Shown piece after piece: positions 1 to 7,961 of a DNA stretch of 54,456 nt. How positions within the stretch are numbered: the stretch's first letter is position 1; each line of letters starts with the position of its first letter. The notes beneath the pieces are model-generated. The model had not been told where the DNA came from. It searched no databases and worked only from the letters and a program-made list of their open reading frames with translations. This DNA is from an uncultured beta proteobacterium (GTDB lineage: Bacteria; Pseudomonadota; Gammaproteobacteria; Burkholderiales; Burkholderiaceae_C). A program made the position numbers and the translations under genes. The stretch lies in NCBI GenBank assembly GCA_903830985.1, contig CAIKVZ010000120.1, forward strand, positions 1 through 54,456, read 5' to 3'.

Positions 1-121
1 GCGTCCTGTGTAGCGTGTGGCTGCGCGACACAGGTGGCGAGACTCAAATCAGACCACTAAACATGTAGATCTGCTCGAAGATGGCTTGCGGACGCGGGTT
101 CAAATCCCGCCAGCTCCACCA
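1..121 (+). ncRNA. ssrA: tmRNA (ssrA), 3' end only
   Basis: The first bases are the 3' part of transfer-messenger RNA, which rescues stalled ribosomes. The conserved CATGTAG block lies near position 62. The T-arm GGACGCGGGTTCAAATCCC and acceptor end GCCAGCTCCACCA follow, with the encoded CCA ending at 121; this closely matches the proteobacterial tmRNA 3' end. The 5' part lies outside the window. The gene end is intact here and a degenerate copy occurs near 54.1-54.4 kb, which makes this the left attachment side of the prophage. Confidence 0.93.
86..105 (+). other. attL core candidate in the tmRNA T-arm
   Basis: This 20-bp segment (TTGCGGACGC...GGTTCAA..T) matches 54125-54144 at 18 of 20 positions. 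Those two sites bracket all the phage and cargo genes. The exact crossover cannot be fixed without an empty site. Confidence 0.5.
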
Positions 122-710
122 ATACTCAAAGTCCCAACTCTTATCAGTTGGGATTTTTTTTGCCCGCTCCCCCAGTGAAAACGCCTTTGGCCTCGCGAGC
201 GTCGCGCCCTGGGCGGCGCGTTTTTCGGCCCAATTACCTTAAATTTCTCTCTCTCTTATCAGTAGGGACGCGAGCGCTCGCGACGCCACTTCGAGTATTT
301 TCAATGACTTACAGGCCGCAGGTTCGATAAGTAATTTGGTCGGGCGGTGGGGAGTCGGAAAAAAGTTCACTGCGGTGTGCCAGAATTCACTTCGGCCGGC
401 GTGGGTGGCTGCGGACTTAAGGTTTGTGCGTCGACCGTTATTGCGCGCACATTACACTCTCTCCGGGCCATTATTCTCCACGCCCTCCCGGCGTCAGCGG
501 GGTCGAAGTCCGCTAGCCGAAAATTTTAATTCTTATTTAATCAATTGGTTACGTTCTGACTTGCTTACGCAGTTTTCGCGCAGCATTGGCTGGCGGCGGA
601 AACGCACCCCAATGTCGTTGATACCGCATCCTTTGGACACGCCTACTTAGTCTCGAGCCAAACAGGATTAGCAAATTACAAATGGCACGCGACATCAACA
701 CCGACTTTCG
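122..710. other. Gene-poor left junction, including a second terminator at 203-225
   Basis: No convincing gene is seen in about 590 bases; short frames here have no start signal or recognisable family. CGCGCC (203-208) and GGCGCG (215-220) form a GC-rich hairpin followed by TTTTT, a plausible second terminator behind the ssrA terminator. The remainder, especially 500-560, is more A+T rich than the flanks, as is common at integration junctions. Confidence 0.5.
133..161 (+). terminator. ssrA rho-independent terminator
   Basis: CCCAACT and AGTTGGG form a 7-bp stem with a six-base loop, followed by a run of T, 12 bases after the tmRNA CCA end. A similar hairpin with the same upstream CCACCAATAC context recurs at 54347-54372. 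Confidence 0.85.
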
Positions 711-2072
711 CTAGCCGCCATTCACTTCCTGTCCTTCAGCCCGGGGCCGCAGTTTGGACCGCCTGAATTGCTCCAGAGCCCGAGCCACCGCATCTTCAGG
801 TGCCTGCGGGATAATGTTGACTGGAATGACTACCTCGCAGTCAACTGGCTCAGCGCCTTCGATGGTCAACTCGACGATGCGATTGCCCACGACGCTGTGG
901 AAGTATCGCGTGTAATCCTCGACATCTTCCTCAGCAATCTCGACCCCGTCGCGCATACCGCCCTCGTTTAACAGCGTGTGCACATGCCCGTTAGCAACGT
1001 CCATGCTGAACGCCAGAACGATGGTTCCCCGCGCGCTCAGTGCAATCAACTTCACGACACCATTACCGCTCTCCATCGGCAGCAGCGTCATAGCCTCGAA
1101 CTGCTTCGCGGGCGGGTCAGGCCATAACCGCACGGAGACCATAGCGCCATCGAGTTTGCCTAGGTCATCAACGTTCTCAACGTGCCCGCCGGCCTTCAAC
1201 GCGGCTACCGCTCCAGGGGTCATGATCGCGTGCCACGGCGCCACACGGTCCCGTATCTTGTAGAGGTCCATCTCGTCAGGTACCCCAGCGTCGAATTTAA
1301 TGTAGCGGTTTGCCAGCGCCGCAATGATGTCCAGGTCCGCAGCGATTCGCTTGCGATCAGCTGGGATGTCCGGGTCGATGATGTTGCGGCCCACTCCTGC
1401 ATGAGCCACGGCGCAGCGCCCCGAATCGAAGAGATGCAGGTTGACGTTCACGCCCTGACTACGCAATTCCTTGATGCGCTTTACGGCGCGTTCCTCTGTA
1501 ACGAGGTCCAGGTTCTTCTCAACCCAATCAACCCGATCCATGGACTCAAATTGACTTTCAATTACCTTGAAAAAAGACAGGAACGAATACGGCTCGTGCA
1601 CGCGCTCCAGGCGGCGACCCTCGCGCAGGAACGCAAGCGCTTTGCGTACCTGATCGTCCTCGATGACCGGCATGTGATTGCAACTGAAACCCCTCTTTCC
1701 GCCCTGCAGCAGCGTGGTGAAGGTGTCTCGAGGGTTGGAGTACCGAATCATTCGTGTACCCCAGGTCCGGCCCGTGATATCAACATAGCCTCGCTTGTAG
1801 AAGCCGAGCACGGACGTGAAGCGATACAGCCGCGACAGCGCCTGATCAACAAGGTTCTGGTCCGAGGGCGTGCTGATGCATGGAGCAACGCTGTGCTCGC
1901 CTTCTTGCTTGGCTCCATGAAGCACAAATTCGACGGCGTCGTACTCGACCCACACATCGTCCTCGGGCCAAGCGATAGACGAGGCAACACCGACCGTGAG
2001 CCAGCCTAAGCGGCCCCTCACTTTCGCCAACGCATCGGCTCCGAAGAGATGGGGAACGTATGGCGTTTTCAT
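711..2072 (-). CDS. HEPN-like protein resembling the MauJ family
   Basis: A 453-residue protein on the minus strand, apparently cargo at the left prophage end. The middle region (about residues 162-260) has the pattern of a HEPN-like domain: a helical SFLSFFKVIES segment, then RCAVAHAG at 219-226, which fits the HEPN RNase signature of Arg, four residues, His. It is followed by a DPD...DRKRIAADLD segment. This region resembles proteins annotated as methylamine utilization protein MauJ, although no methylamine genes are nearby. The N-terminal 150 and C-terminal 180 residues are beta-rich in appearance and not recognised. HEPN proteins in mobile elements are often RNA-cleaving defence or toxin components; that role is inference here. 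There is no signal peptide or membrane segment. Confidence 0.6.
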   Translation of the reverse strand: MKTPYVPHLFGADALAKVRGRLGWLTVGVASSIAWPEDDVWVEYDAVEFVLHGAKQEGEHSVAPCISTPSDQNLVDQALSRLYRFTSVLGFYKRGYVDITGRTWGTRMIRYSNPRDTFTTLLQGGKRGFSCNHMPVIEDDQVRKALAFLREGRRLERVHEPYSFLSFFKVIESQFESMDRVDWVEKNLDLVTEERAVKRIKELRSQGVNVNLHLFDSGRCAVAHAGVGRNIIDPDIPADRKRIAADLDIIAALANRYIKFDAGVPDEMDLYKIRDRVAPWHAIMTPGAVAALKAGGHVENVDDLGKLDGAMVSVRLWPDPPAKQFEAMTLLPMESGNGVVKLIALSARGTIVLAFSMDVANGHVHTLLNEGGMRDGVEIAEEDVEDYTRYFHSVVGNRIVELTIEGAEPVDCEVVIPVNIIPQAPEDAVARALEQFRRSKLRPRAEGQEVNGG

Positions 2073-2324
2073 GCCTGCGATGGTAGCGACGAGGCGCCCA
2101 AGAGTAAAGGTGGTGGGGATGTCAGGTTGATCGGCTACCGATGACGCACGTATTACTTAGGTACAATTTGACCGCGAAAGTACCACTTGGCATCTGCCCT
2201 GGTGAATTGAGTTAATTTCGACTGTCCGTGGTGCAGCAGCGGATCCACTGCCAAGTCGAATAGAGTAATGTTGTTCGGCAAGCAATAATAAAACACCACA
2301 ACGAGGACCGCGGAATGATGCGTG

Positions 2325-3314
2325 TCACGTTGATTCGTTCGGTTTCTGTTTAAATCGTTCCCATTTATCGAGAAAGTTTCGATCGTGGTAGAACTGCATG
2401 TCGGGACCTATATACAGGATGACCGTCTTCGGCCCGTATATCTGCTCAAAAGCGTGGTGAATCATCTTCGTGTTAGCCCCGGCCACAAGTGGTGTGGTTG
2501 CTGGGACGGTGCCGTCCTTTCCCTCAAAGGAACCGATGACTATGAGATTCTTCGTAATTGGAAATAGGACTTCGGTATCTGGCATACCGAAACCCGGGCT
2601 GTCCCTATACATGGCTGGAACCTTCTCCGGGTTATTCCAAGTGATTACCACCGGTCTATCCGTGGTGACATAGGACCCCAAGTCATCGTTTTCTATGGCG
2701 TGCATTTCCCACTTGCGAGCCATGAGCGCCCTTAGCACGACATCATGAGTTTGGAACTCAATACCGATGTGATGCTCCTGGTTCAGTCTGATGTCGTATT
2801 CGTCCTTTTCATAAAACTCCTTCATCTGCTCGTAGGAAATGGTAGGTTCACCCGGCTTCGGCCCTCGTCCTGCCTTTGCCATCGCCGCTTCCTGTGCTTC
2901 CCATCGAGTCTTTGACGCAAGTGACAGCCCGAGCATCTTCTTCATCAACTGCTCTTCCATTTTCCGCCAGTGCTCGCGCATCTGTGGAGAGCGGACAGCG
3001 AGTAGCGCGACAAGATTGAGGATGAATACCCTGTCATCACCTTCGAACTTCCGGGAACCATCGACGCTACGAAGTGCAGTCGCAACTTGTCCCTCGAAGT
3101 TCGCGAGCATACCTTCAAGGGCATCAGGCTTGAAGCCCGCTATATCGACCCGGTTGAAGTCTCGAACACCACCGACGTTGCGTGGGTTCGTCTCGAAATA
3201 CTTCTTGCTCGCGATATTTGCGACCGTAAGGTGACATCGCTTCCCGCTACCAACTGCAAAACCTCGCAAGTAACATTGCGGTAAGTAGTGGTGGTGCCGC
3301 GCTTCTTTCTCCAT
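2325..3314 (-). CDS. DUF4238 family protein
   Basis: A 329-residue protein beginning with the DUF4238 hallmark HHYLPQCYLRGF at residues 7-18. Typical family segments follow, including FILNLVALLAVRSPQMRE near 105-122 and TTDRPVVITWNN in the second half. The family's molecular function is unknown, but it is common in mobile elements and accessory islands. The gene is transcribed leftward, 252 bases upstream of the HEPN-like gene with no overlap, so the two may be separate transcription units. The start at 3314 is the first ATG and places the HHYLP motif at its usual N-terminal position. No signal peptide is seen. Confidence 0.75.
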   Translation of the reverse strand: MEKEARHHHYLPQCYLRGFAVGSGKRCHLTVANIASKKYFETNPRNVGGVRDFNRVDIAGFKPDALEGMLANFEGQVATALRSVDGSRKFEGDDRVFILNLVALLAVRSPQMREHWRKMEEQLMKKMLGLSLASKTRWEAQEAAMAKAGRGPKPGEPTISYEQMKEFYEKDEYDIRLNQEHHIGIEFQTHDVVLRALMARKWEMHAIENDDLGSYVTTDRPVVITWNNPEKVPAMYRDSPGFGMPDTEVLFPITKNLIVIGSFEGKDGTVPATTPLVAGANTKMIHHAFEQIYGPKTVILYIGPDMQFYHDRNFLDKWERFKQKPNEST

Positions 3315-3506
3315 GCCGAAAATAACAGTAAGTGTCCAATTGTGAAGTATAGGTCACCACTGCGGCCACCATACGCTTAACCAACGTTGGATGCACTGAA
3401 ATTGCAAACTCGGACGCTATTTCCTACGGTCTACCCAATACGCCCCCTCTGCTCCGACCAAAACACCGGCCGAACGTCGGGGTCGGATAGGTCGAGTGAC
3501 GTGAGA

Positions 3507-3983
3507 TCACGCCCGCGCAAACACCGCCCCCTGCGCCTGCCAATCCAGTGGCATCACCCGGCGCAGCACGCTCTCCAGATTGATCGCCACATCGGGATTG
3601 GCGAGCAGTGGCTCCACAACTGCCGGGGCTAGCAGCGTCAATCGCAACAAGCGCCGGGCCTGGGTTACATCGATGCCTTCGGCAGCGGCAATGTCAGTGA
3701 TCGACCGAAACTTGCCTTCATCGAGCAACCGCTGCCAGTAGTGCGCCAGCCCCAGCGCGCGGATCAATGGCGTGCTCTGCGCCGCCTTGCGTTTTGTTCG
3801 CTCCGCTGCGGCCTCCAGCGTGAACGCCTGCGGCGCATCCAGCGGCGTGATGATTTCGCGCCTGATGCCGCGTTTGACCAGTGTCCAGGGGATGAAGGTT
3901 TCCATCTGCACCCCGCCCGCCGGGCAGGGAATCGGGTAGGTCACCGGTTTGCCGGTCAGCACGCCTTTGTCCATTTTTGCCAT
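3507..3983 (-). CDS. Recombinase-associated HTH protein, copy 2
   Basis: A 158-residue protein at the end of the recombinase cassette. Residues about 75-150 are paralogous to the 120-residue protein encoded just upstream (3993-4355). Shared features are an HYWQRLL or FYWQSLL segment, an Ala-rich helix (IAAAEGID), the block RLLRLTLLAP, and a C-terminal PLDWQAQ. The middle looks like a ParB/KorB-type helix-turn-helix. The N-terminal half is different and contains a GKPVTYPIPCPAGGVQ segment. The start lies 9 bases after the upstream stop, preceded by AGGGACG. I infer a DNA-binding accessory to the serine recombinase, for example a directionality or regulatory factor. No experimental role is known to me. 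Confidence 0.6.
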   Translation of the reverse strand: MAKMDKGVLTGKPVTYPIPCPAGGVQMETFIPWTLVKRGIRREIITPLDAPQAFTLEAAAERTKRKAAQSTPLIRALGLAHYWQRLLDEGKFRSITDIAAAEGIDVTQARRLLRLTLLAPAVVEPLLANPDVAINLESVLRRVMPLDWQAQGAVFARA

Positions 3984-3992
3984 TGGGCGTCC

Positions 3993-4355
3993 CTATTCGA
4001 AGTTGGTGATGATGTCGCACTGGGCCTGCCAGTCCACCGGCAGCGGGTTGCGCTGAAACCACATCAGCGTCAGCCGCCGGGGCTGGCGACCGGCCATCAA
4101 CTGCGCAATGATGTCCGGGGCCAGTAGGGTGAGTCGCAGCAGTTCATTCACGGTCGATGGGTCCAGCCCTTCAGCCCGGGCAATCGCCGAGCCACTGGCC
4201 ATCGCTCCGGTCTCGAGCAAACTCTGCCAATAAAATGCCCGCCCCAGACCCACCAGAAACTTGGTGTCGTGCGCCGGCGCGACGGTTTGTGCCAGCCGCT
4301 GAATGCCCCGCCACTTGTAGTCGAACGGAACAAACGTTTCCAGATTGCTGTTCAA
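3993..4355 (-). CDS. Recombinase-associated HTH protein, copy 1
   Basis: A 120-residue protein whose TTG start overlaps the recombinase stop (TTGA). A strong Shine-Dalgarno GGAGGC precedes the TTG and decides the start. The body has the same helical pattern as its downstream paralogue: FYWQSLLE, IARAEGLD, ELLRLTLLAP, then LPVDWQAQ near the C-terminus. This looks like a ParB-type helix-turn-helix. The overlap implies translational coupling to the recombinase. Small HTH proteins of this kind accompany DUF2924-linked serine recombinases; a role in recombination control is inferred from that context only. Confidence 0.6.
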   Translation of the reverse strand: MNSNLETFVPFDYKWRGIQRLAQTVAPAHDTKFLVGLGRAFYWQSLLETGAMASGSAIARAEGLDPSTVNELLRLTLLAPDIIAQLMAGRQPRRLTLMWFQRNPLPVDWQAQCDIITNFE

Positions 4356-5719
4356 GTCGCCTCCAACTCCAGCATTTCAGAACCGATGCTGTTGGAGGCG
4401 AATTCCTTGATCAGTTCCTTCCAGCCCAAGGCGTGCCATTTCACCTTCAGACCGCCGGCCACCAGATCAACGCGTTCGATCATCAGGCTGGCAATGCGGT
4501 GGCGCTCGACGGGGTACAACTGCTCCCACACGTCGCTCAACTGGTGCATCGCCAGCACGGCGGCGTCCTGCGCCACGCGTGCACCGTTCTTCTCGATATG
4601 GGCGCACACGGCTGCAATGGATTCGGGGCTCGCCAGCACCCTTTTAATCTGTGCCACCGCCGCCGCCTCGACTTCCCCGGCCGGAATACGGTCGTAGGTT
4701 TTTCCGGCCGTACCGAAGCGCAGCTCTGACTTGGAGACGTAATAGAAATACTTGCGCCCGTTCTTGCGCGAGTAGGTCGGATACATCGGCTCACCCGTGG
4801 GGGCAAACAGCAGGCCGCGTAACAGCGCGTCGGTGCGCGAACGGACTTTGGTTTCCACCGATCGGCCATGCGAATCCTTGGCCAGCACCGCGTGAACCTG
4901 GCCCCACAGACCGGGGTCGATAATCGCCGCGTGCACGCCGGGGAACCATTTCCCCTTGTGAGAAATCTCGCCCAGGAATATCCGGTTGCGCAGCAGCTTG
5001 TGCAGGTACTTCTTGTCGATGCGCTTGCCAGACCGGGTTTGACCCTCCTGCGTCGTCCAGGCCTTGGTAGTAATCCCTTCCATCGTCAGCTTGGCTGCGA
5101 TCTGCGTGGGCGAGCCGATGGTCAGCATCTCCTCGAAGATGCGCCGCACCACCGCGGCCTCGGTTTCGTTGATCACCAGCAGGCGGTTTTCAACATCGTA
5201 GCCCAGGGTCGGCACCCCGCCCATCCACATCCCCTTGCGCTTGGATGCTGCAATCTTGTCGCGGATCCGCTCGCCGGTGACCTCGCGCTCGAACTGCGCA
5301 AATGAGAGCAAGACGTTCAACATCAGCCGGCCCATGCTGGTGGTGGTGTTGAATTGCTGTGTGACCGACACGAACGAGACGCCGTGGCGCTCAAAGACTT
5401 CAACCATCTTCGAGAAGTCGGCCAAGCTGCGCGTGAGCCGGTCAATCTTATAGACCACCACGATGTCGATCTGGCCCCGCTCGATGTCCGCCATCAATCG
5501 CTTCAGCCCCGGGCGCTCGGTGTTGCCGCCGGAGAATCCCGGATCGTCATAGTCGTGTGCGACCGCAATCCAGCCTTCCGGACGCTGGCTCACAATGAAC
5601 GCCTGCCCGGCTTCCTTCTGCGCATCGATGGAATTGAATTCCTGAGCCAGTCGTTCGTCCGACGAGACGCGGCAGTAGACGGCGCAGCGCTGGCGCGGTT
5701 TGGTAGCGATGTCGTTCAT
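4352..5719 (-). CDS. Large serine recombinase (probable prophage integrase)
   Basis: A 455-residue serine recombinase. The N-terminal resolvase domain (about 10-155) has YCRVSSDE with the candidate nucleophile Ser19 and the DRLTRS motif. The Recombinase domain follows (about 165-270, GGVPTLGYDV...IFLGEISHKG), then a C-terminal region with a predicted helical tail. Large serine integrases insert phage DNA by double-strand cleavage through a phosphoserine link. The region that is normally a zinc ribbon (LLFAPTGEPMYPTYSRKNG) lacks the usual CxxC cysteines. The ATG at 5719 is preceded by GAGGAGG and overlaps the DUF2924 stop (ATGA), so it is preferred over the GTG at 5725. It is the only integrase candidate in the window. 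Confidence 0.88.
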   Translation of the reverse strand: MNDIATKPRQRCAVYCRVSSDERLAQEFNSIDAQKEAGQAFIVSQRPEGWIAVAHDYDDPGFSGGNTERPGLKRLMADIERGQIDIVVVYKIDRLTRSLADFSKMVEVFERHGVSFVSVTQQFNTTTSMGRLMLNVLLSFAQFEREVTGERIRDKIAASKRKGMWMGGVPTLGYDVENRLLVINETEAAVVRRIFEEMLTIGSPTQIAAKLTMEGITTKAWTTQEGQTRSGKRIDKKYLHKLLRNRIFLGEISHKGKWFPGVHAAIIDPGLWGQVHAVLAKDSHGRSVETKVRSRTDALLRGLLFAPTGEPMYPTYSRKNGRKYFYYVSKSELRFGTAGKTYDRIPAGEVEAAAVAQIKRVLASPESIAAVCAHIEKNGARVAQDAAVLAMHQLSDVWEQLYPVERHRIASLMIERVDLVAGGLKVKWHALGWKELIKEFASNSIGSEMLELEAT

Positions 5720-6171
5720 TCGCACACCTCCTCGTTACGGCGCAGCCCAAAAAACAGCGGTCCTGACCAGGGCGTGCCGGCAATGTGCCGCGCCACCGAC
5801 GACAGGCTCTTGAAGAACCGACCCTCGTATTCGAATGTGCCCTCGGCGCTGACCGTCACCTTGTGATCGCGCTCGCCCCACTGGCGCATCAGCACGGTGC
5901 CCGGTGCCAGATAAATGTCACGGGGTTTGCGTCGTTCCTTGATTTTGGAATTCTCGACGCCGATGTTGGCAAGGCGCCGGGCGGTTTCGATTGGCAAGCC
6001 GCCGAAGACCTCTTCCTGGAGTTTGTAGGCGAGGCGCGACTGGAGATATTCGCGGTTGGGTTTGTCCGGCCGGCGCGGGAAATACCGATCCCACAGCACC
6101 CAGATTTCTTTTATCGGTAGGCTGGACAGTTGCGCCACCCGGGCCGACACTGAGGTTTTAATTTCGCTCAT
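5716..6171 (-). CDS. DUF2924 family protein
   Basis: A 151-residue protein with the DUF2924 pattern. The N-terminal helix holds VARVAQLSSLPIKEIW-like residues, a LWDRYFPRRPDKPNREYLQSR segment lies near 27-45, and the C-terminal region contains the blocks LAPGTVLMRQWGERDHKVTV and then GTPWSGPLFFGLR. DUF2924 genes very often precede a serine recombinase of the type encoded next, and the two overlap here by the ATGA arrangement. The start at 6171 has GGAG at a proper spacing; an in-frame ATG further upstream has no such signal. I infer an accessory DNA-binding role in recombination. The biochemical function of the family is unknown to me. Confidence 0.8.
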   Translation of the reverse strand: MSEIKTSVSARVAQLSSLPIKEIWVLWDRYFPRRPDKPNREYLQSRLAYKLQEEVFGGLPIETARRLANIGVENSKIKERRKPRDIYLAPGTVLMRQWGERDHKVTVSAEGTFEYEGRFFKSLSSVARHIAGTPWSGPLFFGLRRNEEVCE

Positions 6172-6544
6172 CACATCTCCTGTTGATAGGGGTTTGTATG
6201 AACGCTTCTTCCCTGGCACAAGCCAAGTTGAGTTTGTCTCTGCTGCTCACTATGTGGGATTTTGTCCACTGTCTGTGAGCCTGTAAGGCAGCGAACGAGG
6301 CACGCCGAAATGATTGCGGCAATTTCACCGGCACGCGTCTGTGGCGACAGGGTTGATGACGTGGGGAGTTCAATGTTTTTCATGATGGCTTTGTGCAGTT
6401 GCAACCATCACAATGGTGAATCAAAACTTCCGAAGTAGATGGTCAAGGAGGGCAATGCAGGGTAATTAGTTGCCCGTTTTTGCTAAGTTGACGCAGCACT
6501 ATTCCTACTTTACCGTTTATCGGTAAGTGGTCTATACTTGCAGC
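6172..6544. other. Intergenic region between divergent recombinase and HigBA units
   Basis: About 370 bases without a supported gene. It must contain the leftward promoter of the DUF2924-recombinase cassette and it holds the HigBA promoter at its right edge. Short leftward frames in 6171-6404 have no Shine-Dalgarno sequence and no recognisable similarity. If the recombinase is the integrase, attP would be expected near the recombinase cassette, but the prophage ends lie several kilobases away. Confidence 0.4.
6509..6538 (+). promoter_or_regulatory. HigBA promoter overlapped by a palindromic operator
   Basis: A sigma70-like -35 (TTTACC, 6509-6514) and -10 (TATACT, 6533-6538) are separated by 18 bases. 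The palindrome TTACCG-tttat-CGGTAA (6510-6526) covers the -35 and spacer, the expected place for autorepression by HigA. The predicted start of transcription falls at about 6545, the HigB ATG. Confidence 0.55.
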
Positions 6545-6826
6545 ATGATCCAGTCATTTCGATGTGCGGATACCGAAAGTCTCTTTTGCACCGGGAAATC
6601 CAAGCGATTTGCCAGCATCAAGGCTGTTGCCGAGCGCAAGCTGACCCAATTGGCGGCGGCCGCGACGCTGGAATTTTTAAAGTCGCCGCCGGGCAACCAT
6701 CTGGAGGCGTTATCGGGGGACCGAAAGGGCCAGTGCAGCATTCGGATCAACAAGCAGTGGCGCTTGTGTTTCGTTTGGACTCAAGACGGACCCAAGAATG
6801 TTGAGATTGTCGATTACCACGGCTAA
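6545..6826 (+). CDS. higB: HigB-type toxin (RelE superfamily)
   Basis: A 93-residue RelE-fold toxin of the HigB family, predicted to cleave mRNA in translating ribosomes. Recognisable parts are [14 protein letters not shown] at the N-terminus, the central [20 protein letters not shown] block, and QWRLCFVW...VEIVDYHG at the end, which carries the usual Arg and His residues. The toxin precedes its antitoxin gene by 26 bases, the inverted order typical of higBA. The ATG at 6545 is chosen from family alignment. No Shine-Dalgarno is visible and the predicted transcript begins at or next to the ATG, so the message may be leaderless. Confidence 0.88.
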   Translation: MIQSFRCADTESLFCTGKSKRFASIKAVAERKLTQLAAAATLEFLKSPPGNHLEALSGDRKGQCSIRINKQWRLCFVWTQDGPKNVEIVDYHG

Positions 6827-6852
6827 GCAAGACGCCGTAATGGAGGTTAAAC

Positions 6853-7179
6853 ATGATTAAGAACGGCATGCGCCCAGTACACCCTGGGGAAATTCTGCGC
6901 GAAGACTTTCTCTTGCCCCTGGGCATGAGCGCGAACGCGCTATCCAAGGAGTTGCATGTCAGCCCCAGCCGAATGAATGACATTGTGCTCGAGCGCCGGG
7001 GTGTCACGACTGAGACGGCGCTGCGACTGGCACGCTTTTTTGGGGGAGATGCGCAGTCATGGCTCAATCTGCAGCAAACCTACGACCTGAAGATGGCTGA
7101 AAAAACCTTTCTTAAAGTCATCGCCAAAGAGGTTAAGCCATTGGCTGCGCTAGATACAAAACTGGCGCTGACGGCTTGA
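6853..7179 (+). CDS. higA: HigA-type antitoxin (XRE family)
   Basis: A 108-residue HTH_3/HigA antitoxin. Family landmarks are RPVHPGEILREDFLLPLGMS at residues 7-26, a helix-turn-helix LSKELHVSPSRMNDIVLERR, and the block TETALRLARFFGGDAQSWL. It binds HigB and represses the higBA promoter, probably through the palindrome at 6510-6526. The start has a clear GGAGG six bases upstream. Such modules stabilise mobile elements or abort phage infection; which role applies here is not shown by the sequence. Confidence 0.92.
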   Translation: MIKNGMRPVHPGEILREDFLLPLGMSANALSKELHVSPSRMNDIVLERRGVTTETALRLARFFGGDAQSWLNLQQTYDLKMAEKTFLKVIAKEVKPLAALDTKLALTA

Positions 7180-7286
7180 GTTTGCCCGTGGGCCTGTGGG
7201 CCGGCCCCGAACCGATACCGCCCTGGGATTGGCGAAAGGCAAAAAAGCGGCACTGAGGCGTTTTAAAGTGATTTGTGCGGATTTGC

Positions 7287-7338
7287 TTGTGTGGTGAACA
7301 TTCGTTTACTACAATGGGAATATTCCAATATTTCCCAT
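7287..7338 (+). promoter_or_regulatory. Repressor promoter with palindromic operator
   Basis: A candidate -10 TACAAT (7310-7315) sits 17 bases after a weak -35 TTGTGT (7287-7292). The imperfect inverted repeat ATGGGAA...TTTCCCAT (7314-7338), which contains the perfect 10-bp palindrome GGAATATTCC (7317-7326), covers the -10 edge and predicted start. This is where an autoregulating repressor would bind. Confidence 0.5.
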
Positions 7339-7349
7339 AAATCCACCAC

Positions 7350-7943
7350 ATGCGCCACCCCAACCGCGATCACGAACATCTGGATGCTCTGCGCGCCTAC
7401 TACGCCCGCCATCACCACATCCCCGCCCTGCAGCGCATCGCCGACTTGTTGGGGTTTGCCTCACGCGCGGCCTCCTTCAAACTGATGGACCGGCTGGCCC
7501 TGCACGGCTACGTCACCCGCGCCCCCGATGACGATGCCTGGATTCCGGGAAAACGTTTCTTTGAGCTGCACTTAGCCGACACCGCCGTCGCGGCAGGCAC
7601 CCCGGTCAGCGTCACCGATGTGCAGGCACAACCGTTTTTCTTCAACGATTTCCTGGTCAAGAACCCGGCCACCACCGCAATCATCCCGATCAAAGGCGAC
7701 TCGATGATCGATGCCGGCATTTATGACGGCGACCTGGCGGTGATCGAGCGCCAGAGCTCGGCCCGTGCGGGCAAGTTCGTGGTGGCACAGGTCGATGGCG
7801 AGTTCACGTTAAAAGAACTGATCAAGACTGAGGGTGCTTTTGCGTTAAAGCCCCACAACACACGCTATCCGCTCATTCACCCGAAAGGCAAGCTGCAGAT
7901 TTTCGGCGTTCTGGTGGGAATTGTTCGGCGCTACGGTGCATGA
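7350..7943 (+). CDS. LexA/CI-type self-cleaving repressor (S24 peptidase)
   Basis: A 197-residue LexA-like protein. Residues 1-65 form a winged helix-turn-helix (HIPALQRIADLLGFASRAAS). The C-terminal S24 domain carries the autocleavage pair Ala82-Gly83, the nucleophile Ser118 in KGDSM and the general base Lys155 in TLKEL. The Ser-Lys spacing of 37 residues equals that of E. coli LexA. The protein should be cleaved in response to RecA-ssDNA, linking the prophage or its genes to the SOS response. It lies between HigBA and a large unknown early gene and has a palindromic operator upstream. It could be the phage lysogeny repressor or an accessory LexA-type regulator; no second CI or Cro candidate is seen. 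Confidence 0.85.
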   Translation: MRHPNRDHEHLDALRAYYARHHHIPALQRIADLLGFASRAASFKLMDRLALHGYVTRAPDDDAWIPGKRFFELHLADTAVAAGTPVSVTDVQAQPFFFNDFLVKNPATTAIIPIKGDSMIDAGIYDGDLAVIERQSSARAGKFVVAQVDGEFTLKELIKTEGAFALKPHNTRYPLIHPKGKLQIFGVLVGIVRRYGA

Positions 7944-7961
7944 CTCAAGTGAAGAAAAACA

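Noticed and set aside
148-650. Short rightward frames after the ssrA terminator
   Set aside because: No Shine-Dalgarno, low-complexity translations and mutually overlapping frames; no family resemblance.
711-2072. Methylamine utilization as the role of the MauJ-like protein
   Set aside because: No other mau gene is present and the protein is at a prophage end; the name reflects similarity only.
6171-6404. Two short leftward frames upstream of DUF2924
   Set aside because: No Shine-Dalgarno and no recognisable product; they overlap the probable cassette promoter.
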